In this document: positions 33,501 through 43,100 of the stretch, one piece after another
How the letters are laid out: each line of letters opens with the position of its first letter
Numbering within the stretch: position 1 is the stretch's first letter
Assembly: GCF_035825295.1 (NCBI RefSeq)
Contig: NZ_JAYMGI010000002.1
Coordinates: 3,036,001 to 3,100,000, forward strand
Direction of reading: 5' to 3'
Length of the DNA: 64,000 bases
DNA from: Actinacidiphila sp. DG2A-62
GTDB lineage: Bacteria; Actinomycetota; Actinomycetes; Streptomycetales; Streptomycetaceae
The notes under the pieces: generated by a model
The model's input: the letters and a program-made list of their open reading frames with translations, nothing else
Told to the model about the DNA's origin: nothing
Database searches by the model: none
Program-made: the position numbers and the translations under genes

Positions 33501-35549
33501 ATGACCTCGCAGCAGCTGGCCCCTGCCCCCGGGACCCGGCAGGGCCCGCCCCGGACGGCCGGCGGCCGGATCGGGGCGCTGCTGCTGGGCCGGCGGGTGC
33601 GGGAGGCCGCCGCGATCGGCGGCCCGGCGCTGGCCGTCATGGCGCTGGGCTGGCAGCAGCGCTGGGTCGGCGACGACGGCATGATCTACGCCCGCACGGT
33701 CCGTCAGATCCTGGCCGGGCACGGTCCGGTGTTCAACGTCGGCGAGCGCGCCGAGGCGTCCACCGGCACCCTGTGGCAGTGGCTGGTGGCCGCCGCCGCG
33801 TACGTCAGCGGGCGCGACCCGTCGCTGCTCGCCGTGGCGCTGGGCATCGCGCTCACCGGCGCCGGCTACGCGCTCGCGGTCGCCGCGGCGCGCCGCGCGG
33901 TGCGCCCGCTGACCGCCGCTCCGCTGCTGCCGCTGGGCATGCTGGTGCTGCTCGCGGTGAAGGCCGACTGGGACTACGCGACCTCCGGTCTGGAGAACGG
34001 CCTGTCCGCCGCGTGGATCGGCCTGGCCTGGTGGCGCCTGGTCGCCGCGCGCGACGCCTACGCACCGGTGCAGCCGGAGTCGGCGGCGGCGGACGGCACC
34101 CGCTACGACCGGGCCGCGCGCACCGTGCGGGCCGCGCACCGCCGCGGCGGCACCTACACCCTGACCGGTTCGTTCGTGCCGCGGCGCACCGAGAGCCGGC
34201 GCCGCGGGGTGTGGCCGACCGCGTTCCTGCTCGGTCTCGGGCCGCTGGTCAGGCCGGATCTGGCGATCGTCACGGCGGTGTTCCTGGTCGCGCTGTGGTG
34301 GATGGTGCGGCCGGGCGCATGGCGCGGCGCGGGGCTGCTGGCCGCCGCGTGCGCGCTGCCCGCCGGGTACGAGGTGTTCCGGGCCGGCTACTACGGCGTG
34401 CTGGTGCCGCTGCCCGCGCTGGCCAAGGAGGCGTCGGACGCGGTGTGGGCCCGCGGCTGGGCGTACTTCGGCAACTTCGCCGAGCCGTACCGGCTGTGGG
34501 TGCCGCTGCTCCTGCTGGTGCTGCTCGCCCTGGGGGCGCCGCGCGCCCTGCGCCGGGCGCTGCGCCCCGAACTGCTCGCGCCGCCGGTCGCGGGCCTGCT
34601 GTCGTGGGCGTACGTGTGCCGGGTCGGCGGAGACTTCATGCACGGCCGGCTGCTGCTGCCGGGGCTGATGCTGCTGGCGCTGCCGCTGTGCGCGGTGCCG
34701 GTGCCGGGCGCGCGGGGCGCCGAAAGCGCGGGGCGCGTGGAGGGGACGGGCGGGGCGGCGGGGGCGATCGGGGCGGCCGGAGCGACCGGGAGCGGCGGGA
34801 GCACCGGGGCCGCCGGGAGCGGCGGGACGGGGCGTGCGGCGCGCAGGTGGTTCGTGCCGGTCGTCGCGGCGCTGGCGGTGTGGGCGGTGCTGTGCGCGGT
34901 GCTGTGGCGCCCGCCCGCCTCGACCGGCAGCCCGTACCTGATCCTCGACGAGCAGGCCGACTACAAGGTGTACACGAACTCCGCGCACCCGGTCTCCGAG
35001 GCCGTGCACGCCGACCGGGACAAGCCGCTGCGCGCCGCGGTGGCCGCGGCCACGGCGGCGGGCCGGCCGGTGCTGCTGCTCCAGACGCCGGCGAGCAACG
35101 GCCGCTTCGTGTCGCTGCCGCTCGCCCATCGCCTCGGCCACCGGATCGCCGGGGCCTACGACCTGCTCGGCTACAACGGCATCGTCACGCCGCTGGCCGA
35201 CGCCTCGGTCGACCCGCTGGGCCTGGCCTACCCGCTGGTCGCCCACCAGGAGCGGCCGGCGCGGCGCACCGACGGCCGCTCCGGGCACGAGAAGCCGGTC
35301 GACCCGGCGTGGATCGTCGCCGACCTGACCGACCCGGGCACGCCCGTGCCGGCCGGCGTCGACCCCGCCCGGGTGGCCGCCGCCCGCACCGCCCTGACCT
35401 GCGGTCCGCTCGCGGCACTCCAGTCCTCCGTCCGCGCCCCCCTCACCCCGTCCCGCTTCTGGCGCAACCTCACCGGCGCCTGGTCCCGCACCACCTTCCG
35501 CTACCCCGCCGACCCCGTCATCGCGGCGCACCGCCTGTGCCGTCGCTGA
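33501..35549 (+). CDS. GT-C-like polytopic membrane glycosyltransferase (AftB-like)
   Basis: A 682-residue membrane protein; ATG 33501 with GGGAG 8 nt upstream. Near the start, VGDDGMIYARTVRQI and GPVFNVGERAEASTGTLWQW match the first outer loop of GT-C transferases that use lipid-linked sugars, as in the mycobacterial arabinofuranosyltransferase AftB. About nine hydrophobic helices follow, then an outer C-terminal domain. A low-complexity GAAGATGSGG segment breaks the middle loop. Sugar and acceptor are not known; Streptomyces lack arabinogalactan of the mycobacterial kind, so a different wall or surface glycan is likely. It precedes the next membrane gene by 16 nt, suggesting one operon. Confidence 0.7.
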   Translation: MTSQQLAPAPGTRQGPPRTAGGRIGALLLGRRVREAAAIGGPALAVMALGWQQRWVGDDGMIYARTVRQILAGHGPVFNVGERAEASTGTLWQWLVAAAAYVSGRDPSLLAVALGIALTGAGYALAVAAARRAVRPLTAAPLLPLGMLVLLAVKADWDYATSGLENGLSAAWIGLAWWRLVAARDAYAPVQPESAAADGTRYDRAARTVRAAHRRGGTYTLTGSFVPRRTESRRRGVWPTAFLLGLGPLVRPDLAIVTAVFLVALWWMVRPGAWRGAGLLAAACALPAGYEVFRAGYYGVLVPLPALAKEASDAVWARGWAYFGNFAEPYRLWVPLLLLVLLALGAPRALRRALRPELLAPPVAGLLSWAYVCRVGGDFMHGRLLLPGLMLLALPLCAVPVPGARGAESAGRVEGTGGAAGAIGAAGATGSGGSTGAAGSGGTGRAARRWFVPVVAALAVWAVLCAVLWRPPASTGSPYLILDEQADYKVYTNSAHPVSEAVHADRDKPLRAAVAAATAAGRPVLLLQTPASNGRFVSLPLAHRLGHRIAGAYDLLGYNGIVTPLADASVDPLGLAYPLVAHQERPARRTDGRSGHEKPVDPAWIVADLTDPGTPVPAGVDPARVAAARTALTCGPLAALQSSVRAPLTPSRFWRNLTGAWSRTTFRYPADPVIAAHRLCRR

Positions 35550-35565
35550 CCGTGGCGGACCCGCG

Positions 35566-37470
35566 GTGACCACCGGAACGCACGGCGCCGGGCCGCGGGA
35601 GGCCGTCCCGCGGGAGGCCGGGCCGCGGCCGGGCGCACGCGGGGGGACCGGGGCGAGCCGACGGCCCGGACACCGGCCGCGCGGGTGGGCGCGCGTCCGC
35701 AGGCCCGGGCCGTACCTGCTGTTCGGCGCGGGGTTCTGGCTGGTGGTCTCGGTGGTCGTCGGGCACACGCCGATCGCCTCGGACTTCGGGCAGCACGCCG
35801 CGGCCGTGGAGCAGGTCCGCGAGAACTGGCGGCACCCGGCGAACCCGCTGCTGGCGGCGGACGGCGCCGGCAGCCCGTACTACTCGCCGTACGTGGTGGG
35901 GCTGGGACTCGCCGCGAAGGCGACGGGCGTCCCGGGGTGGGTGGCGCTGCGCTGGTGCGGGCTGCTCGACGTGGCCGTGCTGGTGGCCGGCGTCGGCGCG
36001 TACGCGCGGACGCTGAGCCCGCGGCCGATGGCGCCGGTGTGGGCGCTGACCGCGTTCTCGCTGCTGTGGGGGGTGCGCGGGACGGAGTGGAGCGGCTTTT
36101 GCGGACTGTGGTCGCTGACCCGCGGCGCGGCGTACCCGAGCACCTTCGCGGTGGGGCTGACGTTCCTGCTCTGGGCGTGGACGGACCGGTTGGTGCGGAG
36201 GGAGGCGGCGGCCGGGCGAGGAGGACCGGGGCGGGACGTGCCGGGCACGCGGGATCGGCCGGGCCGGCGGGACGCGCCGGTCGCGCCGGCCGGGCGGGAG
36301 GCGCCGGTCGCGCGGGGCGGGCGCGCGGTGCCGGCGGGGCGCGGCGGCGGGTGGGGCGAGCACGCGGCGCTGGGCGCGGCGTGCGCGGTGCTGCTACTGA
36401 TCCACCCGATCACCGCCCTGGCGGCGACGGTCGGCGTGGCGGCGACGGTGGCCGCGCGCCGGCCCGCCCCGGCCCGGAGCAGCGGGCGGAGGCGGGGCGG
36501 CGGGTCCCGGTTCGGGTCCCGGTCCTGGTCCTGGTCCGAGGCCGCCCGGTGGGCTCTGACCGCGGCGGTCGCGGTCGGCGCGGCGGGCGCGTGGCCGTAC
36601 TTCGACGTCTTCGCGCTGGCCGGCGACGGCACCCTCGACGCGGTGCACCGCACGCTCTACGAGCAGCCGCTGCGCTGGTACGCGCTGGCAGCGGTGGGGC
36701 TGCCGGCCCTGGTCCGGCGCGCGCGGACGGCCCCCCGGCCCGGGGACGGCGTACCGGCGGGGGACGACGGCAGCGGCGCCCGGGCGGCGTACGACACGGG
36801 CACTGCGCGGCCGGGCGACGCGCGGGTACGGGGCCGGGCGCGGTGGAGCCTGCGCGACCCGCTGCTGCTGATGTTCGCGGCGTACTGCGTGATCGCCGCG
36901 TACGGCTGGGTGAGCGGCCACTACACCTACGGGCGGGTGTTCGCGCTGCTCCTGGTGCCGCCGCAGTTCGCGCTGGCGGTCGAGCTGGCCGAGCTCCCGC
37001 GCTGGACGCGGCTGCGGGCGGTGCTCGCGCCGCTGGCCGCCGTCGCGCTGTGCTGCGGCCTGGTCGCACAGATCGGCGCGGTGGTGCCGCGCCGGGTGCT
37101 GCCGGTCGCGCTCGACCACCCGCTGCGCTTCCACGACTACCGCTGGGCGGCCGACCGGATGCGCACCGGCGACGTCGTCCTGACCGACAGCTACCAGGCC
37201 ACGCACGTGCTGCCCGCGTACGGGGTGCGGCTGGTCGCCCCCACCTGGCCCGACCCGTCGGTGCCGGCCGCCGAGCGGGACCGCCGCTTCGCCGACCTCT
37301 TCACCTACCTGCGCGCCGGCACCTCCGACGACACCCGCGCCGCCATCGCCCGCCGCTACCACGTGCGCTGGCTGCTGCTCACCCAGGACGAGCACGTCCC
37401 CTACGACGGCGTGCTCGTCGACTGGGACGTCCCCTCCCACGAGCGCCTGATCCGGCTGGCCACGCCCTAG
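35566..37470 (+). CDS. Polytopic membrane protein, possible GT-C transferase
   Basis: 634 residues from GTG 35566. About ten helices, beginning with YLLFGAGFWLVVSVVVGH after a basic Arg/Pro-rich start. An acidic first loop (PIASDFGQHAAAVEQV) and a soluble-looking C-terminal part (RFADLFTYLRAGTSDD, then VRWLLLTQDEHVPYDG) resemble GT-C membrane proteins, but I do not recognise a family. Two cytoplasmic or outer loops are low-complexity Arg/Gly-rich. Close spacing to the AftB-like gene suggests a shared pathway. Confidence 0.75.
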   Translation: MTTGTHGAGPREAVPREAGPRPGARGGTGASRRPGHRPRGWARVRRPGPYLLFGAGFWLVVSVVVGHTPIASDFGQHAAAVEQVRENWRHPANPLLAADGAGSPYYSPYVVGLGLAAKATGVPGWVALRWCGLLDVAVLVAGVGAYARTLSPRPMAPVWALTAFSLLWGVRGTEWSGFCGLWSLTRGAAYPSTFAVGLTFLLWAWTDRLVRREAAAGRGGPGRDVPGTRDRPGRRDAPVAPAGREAPVARGGRAVPAGRGGGWGEHAALGAACAVLLLIHPITALAATVGVAATVAARRPAPARSSGRRRGGGSRFGSRSWSWSEAARWALTAAVAVGAAGAWPYFDVFALAGDGTLDAVHRTLYEQPLRWYALAAVGLPALVRRARTAPRPGDGVPAGDDGSGARAAYDTGTARPGDARVRGRARWSLRDPLLLMFAAYCVIAAYGWVSGHYTYGRVFALLLVPPQFALAVELAELPRWTRLRAVLAPLAAVALCCGLVAQIGAVVPRRVLPVALDHPLRFHDYRWAADRMRTGDVVLTDSYQATHVLPAYGVRLVAPTWPDPSVPAAERDRRFADLFTYLRAGTSDDTRAAIARRYHVRWLLLTQDEHVPYDGVLVDWDVPSHERLIRLATP

Positions 37471-37627
37471 AAGCGACGGGAGCGGCGGGAGCGGCGGGAG
37501 GCCCTGCCCGCAGATCCCGTCATCTGACGCCGCGTCGGCCCGATGTCACAGAACTGATGTGAATCCGCCGCGAGTTGGGGACGGAGGACGGGCGGCGCGG
37601 GGACGGCCGGATAGCATCGGAGGTCGC

Positions 37628-40014
37628 GTGAACGCCTACCGGGGGGTGCCGCCATCTCCAGCCAGTCCAGCCAGTCCGGCCGCCACGAGGGCAACGGCCC
37701 GCTCCGGCCGCTGGAGCCGCACGACCCGCGCGAGCAGGCCGGGTACCGTCTGCTGGCCCGGATCGGCGAGGGCGGCATGGGGACGGTGTTCCTGTCGCAC
37801 ACCCGCGGCGGCCAGCCGGTCGCGCTGAAGGTGATCCGGCGGGAGTACGCGCGCGACGAGGAGTTCCGGCGGCGGTTCCAGCAGGAGGTCACCGCCGCGC
37901 GGCGGGTGCAGGGCTACCACGTGGTGCCGGTCGTCGACCACGACACGACCGGCGACCAGCCGTGGCTGGCCACCAGCTACGTGGCCGGGCTGCCGCTGGA
38001 CGAGGCGCTGGCCCGGTACGGCGCGCTGCCGCTGCCGGCGGCGCTGCAGCTGGTGGGCTGCGCGGCGGAGGCGCTGCGCGCGGTGCACGGCGCCGGCGTC
38101 ATCCACCGCGACCTCAAGCCCAGCAACGTCCTGCTGGCCGCGAACGGCCCCTGGGTGATCGACTTCGGCATCGCGCGGGCCGCGGAGTCCACGCAGATCA
38201 CCCGCAGCGGCGGACTGATCGGCACCCCGCAGTTCATGTCGCCCGAGCACGCCAACGGCCTGGACCTCACCCCCGCCACCGACGTCTTCTCGCTCGGGCT
38301 GATCGCCGCCGTCGCCGCGACCGGACGGCATCCGTACGGGCAGGCGGGCGCGATCACGCTCGCCGCGAAGATCGCCAACACCGCGATACGGCCGCCCGAC
38401 CTGTCGGACTACCCCGACGCGCTGCGTCCGCTGCTCGAACGCTGCCTGGCCGCCGACCCCACGGCGCGGCCCGCGCCCGCGGAGATCGCCGAGTTGTGCG
38501 AGCGCGGCGCGGGGCGTGCGCTGCGGGACTTCGCGGGGTGGCTGCCGGGGCCGCTCACCGCGGAGATCGCGCGGCGCGAGGCGGCGGCGCAGCGCCCGCA
38601 GCAGCAGCCGGGCGGAGCCGCCGGTGCCGCTGGGGCCGCCGGTGGCGCTGGTGCCACTGGGGCCGCTGGTGCTGTCGAGGCCGGGGCCGCCGGAGGTGCG
38701 GCGGGGACGGGAGCTGCCGGGGGCGCGGGTGCGGGTGCGGCGCCGTCCACCGTGCCGGACGCGCCGTCGGCGCCTCCCCAGCCCATGACGCCGCCTCAGC
38801 CGGCCGGTCCCCCGCGGCCGTCGGTGCCTCCGCCGCCGGCGTCCACCCCGCAGGGCGCGCAGCGCGCGGCGGCTGCCGGGCAGCCGGTGGACCCGAGGGT
38901 CGCGCAGCCGCGGCCGGTGGACCCCAGGACCGCGACACCACCGAGTGCGTACCCGGCGGGCGCGGCGTCATCGGGCGCGCAGGGTGTGCGGGGCGCGGCG
39001 GGGGCACCGGGGACGCCCGGTACCGGCGGTATGCCCGGACCGTCCGCCGCGACCGGTACGCCGCAGGGAACTCCCCCGCCGTACGCGACCGGGAGCAGCG
39101 TGCCGCCGTACCCTGCGCCCACCGGGCCCACGCCCACCGGCCGCTCGTACGACGGGCGGACCGGCGGCGGCGACGTTGGGCCGCACGCCACCGCGTACCC
39201 CTCACCGGGCGGCGGCCCGACCGGCGACCGTCCCCCGTACTCCCCGCAGCCGCACGGCGGCGGCGTGACCCGCAAGGTACTCGCCGTCGGCGGCATGGTC
39301 ATCGCGCTCGTGCTGGCGGTGACGCTGACCTACGCCTTCGCGCGCCAGAACGGCGGCGACCCGGCCGCGAAGAACGGCTCCGGCAGCAGCGCGGGCGCGA
39401 ACGCCGGAACGTCCTCCTCGGGCGGCGCCCCCACCTCGACCGCATCCTCCGTCGACGGCGGCTCGACCGTCCAGGACGGCGGCGGCCAGGACGCGGGCCA
39501 GGAGTCCGGCGGACAGGACACCGGAACCGCCGCGCCGCCCGCCGCCGCGCAGCCCCGCCTGCTGTTCAAGGACCGACGCTTCGTCATCCGCTCGCCCTCG
39601 TTCAACTCCGGCACCCACGTCGACCTGGACAAGGCCGTCGTCGACCCGAACGGGGAGATCGGCCAGACCAAGGGCATCGAGATGGAGTACCAGAACTGGA
39701 GCGGCGGCAGCCTGCGCTTCCTGACCGTCTTCGGGAAGTCCGCGGGCACGTCGTACCAGCAGTGCCGGGACGGCGTCGGCGCCGACGCGCTGCCCCAGGA
39801 GATCTTCGAGAACGACCTGGACTCCGACAAGTACTTCACCAAGGGATCGGTGCTGTGCACGGTGACCTCGGACGGCAACCTCGCCATGCTGCGGATCACC
39901 GACGAGACGCCCGGTGACTTCTCCGGCTTCGGCGAGTCGATGCCGGGCTACACCACGCTGCTGACGCTGTGGCAGCTGCCCGACGCCCACACCGCGTCGC
40001 CCGGCTCCGGCTGA
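37628..40014 (+). CDS. Membrane Ser/Thr protein kinase, start frameshifted
   Basis: The kinase frame is open from 37615 but has no start codon before ATG 37777, which would cut off the Gly loop (RIGEGGMGTVF). GTG 37628 has a perfect GGAGG site 4 nt upstream, yet lies in another frame. Adding one G to the GGGGGG run at 37641-37646 joins both and gives VNAYRGGAAISSQSSQSG leading into the kinase. So the true start is most likely 37628 with one base missing. Kinase marks: VALKVI, HRDLKPSNV, IDFGIAR, GTPQFMSPE. Then an Ala/Pro-rich linker, a membrane helix (VLAVGGMVIALVLAVTLTYAF) and an outer domain of about 150 residues with two cysteines (QQCRDG, GSVLCTVT). The ligand is unknown. Confidence 0.85.
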
Positions 40015-40081
40015 GCGGCCGGCCGCGCCACCCGCGCCGGACCGCCACCCGCGCCGGCCGTCCCTCTCCGGACCGTCCCGC

Positions 40082-40113
40082 GCCGGCCGCCGGAGACTTC
40101 TCCGGCGGCCGGC
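40082..40113. terminator. Bidirectional hairpin terminator
   Basis: A 14-bp perfect stem (40082-40095 with 40100-40113) and a 4-nt loop ACTT. It lies between the convergent kinase gene (ends 40014) and the glutamate dehydrogenase gene (ends 40140). Confidence 0.8.
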
Positions 40114-40139
40114 CGCGGTCCGAGGAGCCGCGGGCCGCC

Positions 40140-43100
40140 TCAGCGGTGCGTGCGCAGCAGCGTGCGGAACGTCCGCATGGCCACCGACAGGCTGGCCAGG
40201 TCGAACTCCTCCGCGCTCTGGATCTCCTCCAAGGTGGTGCGGGCCCGGCCGATCAGCCCGGCGTTCTGGGCCTCCCACGCCTTGTACCGCTCCTCCGGCG
40301 TGGCCTTCTCCGCACCGGCGCCGAGCACGTCCGCGGTGAGCGCCGCGTGCGCCGCGAACAGGTCCTCGCGGATGGCCGCACGCGCCATGGACTGCCAGCG
40401 GTCGGCCCGCGGCAGCAGGATGATGCGGTCCAGCAGCCGGGTGATGCCCAGCCGGTCGGCGAGGTCGAAGTACACCTCGGCGACCTCCAGCGGCGCCCGC
40501 TTCGCCCGGTCCGCCACGTCCACGATGTCCAGCGCGGGGAACGCCGAGGAGAAGCCCGCGACCCGCACCGCCAGATCCTCCGGCACCCCCGCGCCGGTCA
40601 GCTCGGTGTGCAGCGACTCGTACCACTCCAGGTCGGCGCCGCGCAGCAGCTTGGGCAGCTGCGCCCACACCGTGGAGACGCCGTCGGCGAAGAAGTCGAT
40701 GGTCTGCGCGATCTGCAGCGGCTGCAGGCGGTTGTTCAGCAGCCAGCGGGTGCCGCGCTCGACCAGCCGCCGCGAGTGCAGCCTGATCCTGGTCTGCACG
40801 TCGGCCGGCACCACGTTGTCCAGCGACTCGACCTCGTCCCAGATCGGGCCGAGGTGGAAGATCGCGCGGGCCGCGGTGTGCGCCCGGACGATCTCGTCGG
40901 TGGTCGCGCCGATCTCCTCGCGGAAGCGGTGCAGGAAGGTGGTGCCGCCGCTGTTGATCGTGTCGTTGACCAGCACGGTGGTCACGATCTCGCGGTGCAG
41001 CGCGTGGGTGTCGATCTGCTGGGTGAACCGCTCCCGCAGCGCGACCGGGAAGTACGCGTGCAGCAGCGACAGCAGGTACGGGTCGTCCGGCAGGTCGGTG
41101 TGGATCAGCTCGTCGGCCGCGGTGATCTTGGCGTAGGCGAGCACCACCGCCATCTCCGGCTGGGTCAGGCCCTGGCCGGCGGCCAGCCGTTCGCGGATCT
41201 GCCGGTCGGTGGGCAGGAACTCCAGCGCGCGGTCCAGCCGTCCGTCGCGCACCAGGCGGCGGATGAACCGCTGGTGGGCCTGGAGCAGGCTGGTGCTCTG
41301 GGCCATGCTGTTGGCCAGCGCCACGTTCTGCGCGTAGTTGTTGCGCAGCACCAGGTCGCCCACGTCGTGGGTCATCTCGGCCAGCAGTGCGTTGCGCTGT
41401 TTGACCGTCAGGTCGCCGTCGGCCACCACGCTGTTGAGCAGGATCTTGATGTTGACCTCGTGGTCGGAGGCGTCCACGCCGGCGCTGTTGTCGATCGCGT
41501 CGGTGTTGATCCGGCCGCCGGTGCCGTCCGGGCCGCCGGAGCGGGCGAACTCGATCCGGCCGAGCTGGGTGAAGCCCAGGTTGCCGCCCTCGCCGACGAC
41601 CTTGACGCGCAGGTCGGAGCCGTTGATGCGGATCGCGTCGTTGGCCTTGTCGCCGACGTCCGCCTGCGACTCGGTGGACGCCTTGACGTAGGTGCCGATG
41701 CCGCCGTTCCACAGCAGGTCGACGGGGGCCTGGAGGATCGCCTTCATCAGCTCGGCCGGGGTGATCTTGGCGGTCTTGCCCTCGATGCCCAGCGCGCGGC
41801 GGATCGCGCCGTTCAGCGCGATGGCCTTGGCGGTGCGCGGGAAGACGCCGCCGCCCTGGGAGATCAGCGAGGTGTCGTAGTCGGCCCAGGAGGAGCGGGG
41901 CAGCTCGAACAGCCGGCGCCGCTCGGCGTAGGAGGTCGCCGCGTCCGGGTCGGGGTCGATGAAGATGTGCCGGTGGTCGAACGCGGCCACCAGGCGGATG
42001 TGCTCCGACAGCAGCATGCCGTTGCCGAACACGTCGCCCGACATGTCGCCGATGCCGACGACGGTGAAGTCCTCTTCCTGCGTGTCGTGGCCCATCTCGC
42101 GGAAGTGCCGCTTGACCGACTCCCAGGCGCCGGAGGAGGTGATGGCCATCTTCTTGTGGTCGTAGCCGACCGAGCCGCCGGAGGCGAAGGCGTCGCCGAG
42201 CCAGAAGCCGTAGGAGACGGCGACCTCGTTGGCGATGTCGGAGAAGGACGCGGTGCCCTTGTCCGCCGCCACCACCAGGTAGGTGTCGTCCTCGTCGTGC
42301 CGGACCACGTCCTTGGGCGGCACCACCGCGCCGGACACCAGGTTGTCGGTGATGTCGAGCAGCCCGGAGATGAAGGTCTTGTACGAGGCGATGCCCTCGG
42401 CCAGCCACGCGTCGCGGTCGGCGGCCGGGTCCGGCAGCCGCTTGCCGACGAAGCCGCCCTTGGCGCCCACCGGCACGATCACCGTGTTCTTCACCATCTG
42501 GGCCTTGACCAGGCCGAGCACCTCGGTGCGGAAGTCCTCCCGGCGGTCGGACCAGCGCAGTCCGCCGCGGGCCACCTTGCCGAACCGCAGGTGCACGCCC
42601 TCGACCCGCGGGGAGTAGACCCAGATCTCGTACGCCGGGCGGGGCGCGGGCAGGTCCGGGATCGCCTGCGGGTCGAACTTGATCGACAGGTAGGGGTGCG
42701 GCTCGCCGGTGCTGTCGCGCTGGAAGAAGTTGGTGCGCAGCGTCGCCTTGATGAGGGTGAGGAAGGACCGCAGGATGCGGTCCTCGTCCAGGCTGGCGAC
42801 CTGGTCGAGGGCGCCGTCCAGCTCCTCCAGGATGCCGTCGGTCAGCTCGCTGCCGGCCTTCTGGTGGTCGGGGGACAGCCGCGCCTGGAAGAGGTTGACC
42901 AGCAGCCGGGTGGTGTGGACGTTGGTGCGGAGGGTGTCCTCCATGTAGTCCTGGCTGAAGGTGGAGCCGGCCTGCCGCAGGTACTTGGCGTAGGCGCGCA
43001 GCACCATGGCCTGCCGCCAGTCCAGCCCGGCCCGCAGCACCAGGGAGTTGAAGCCGTCGTTCTCCGCGCGGTCGGTCCACACCGCGGCGAAGGCGTCCTG

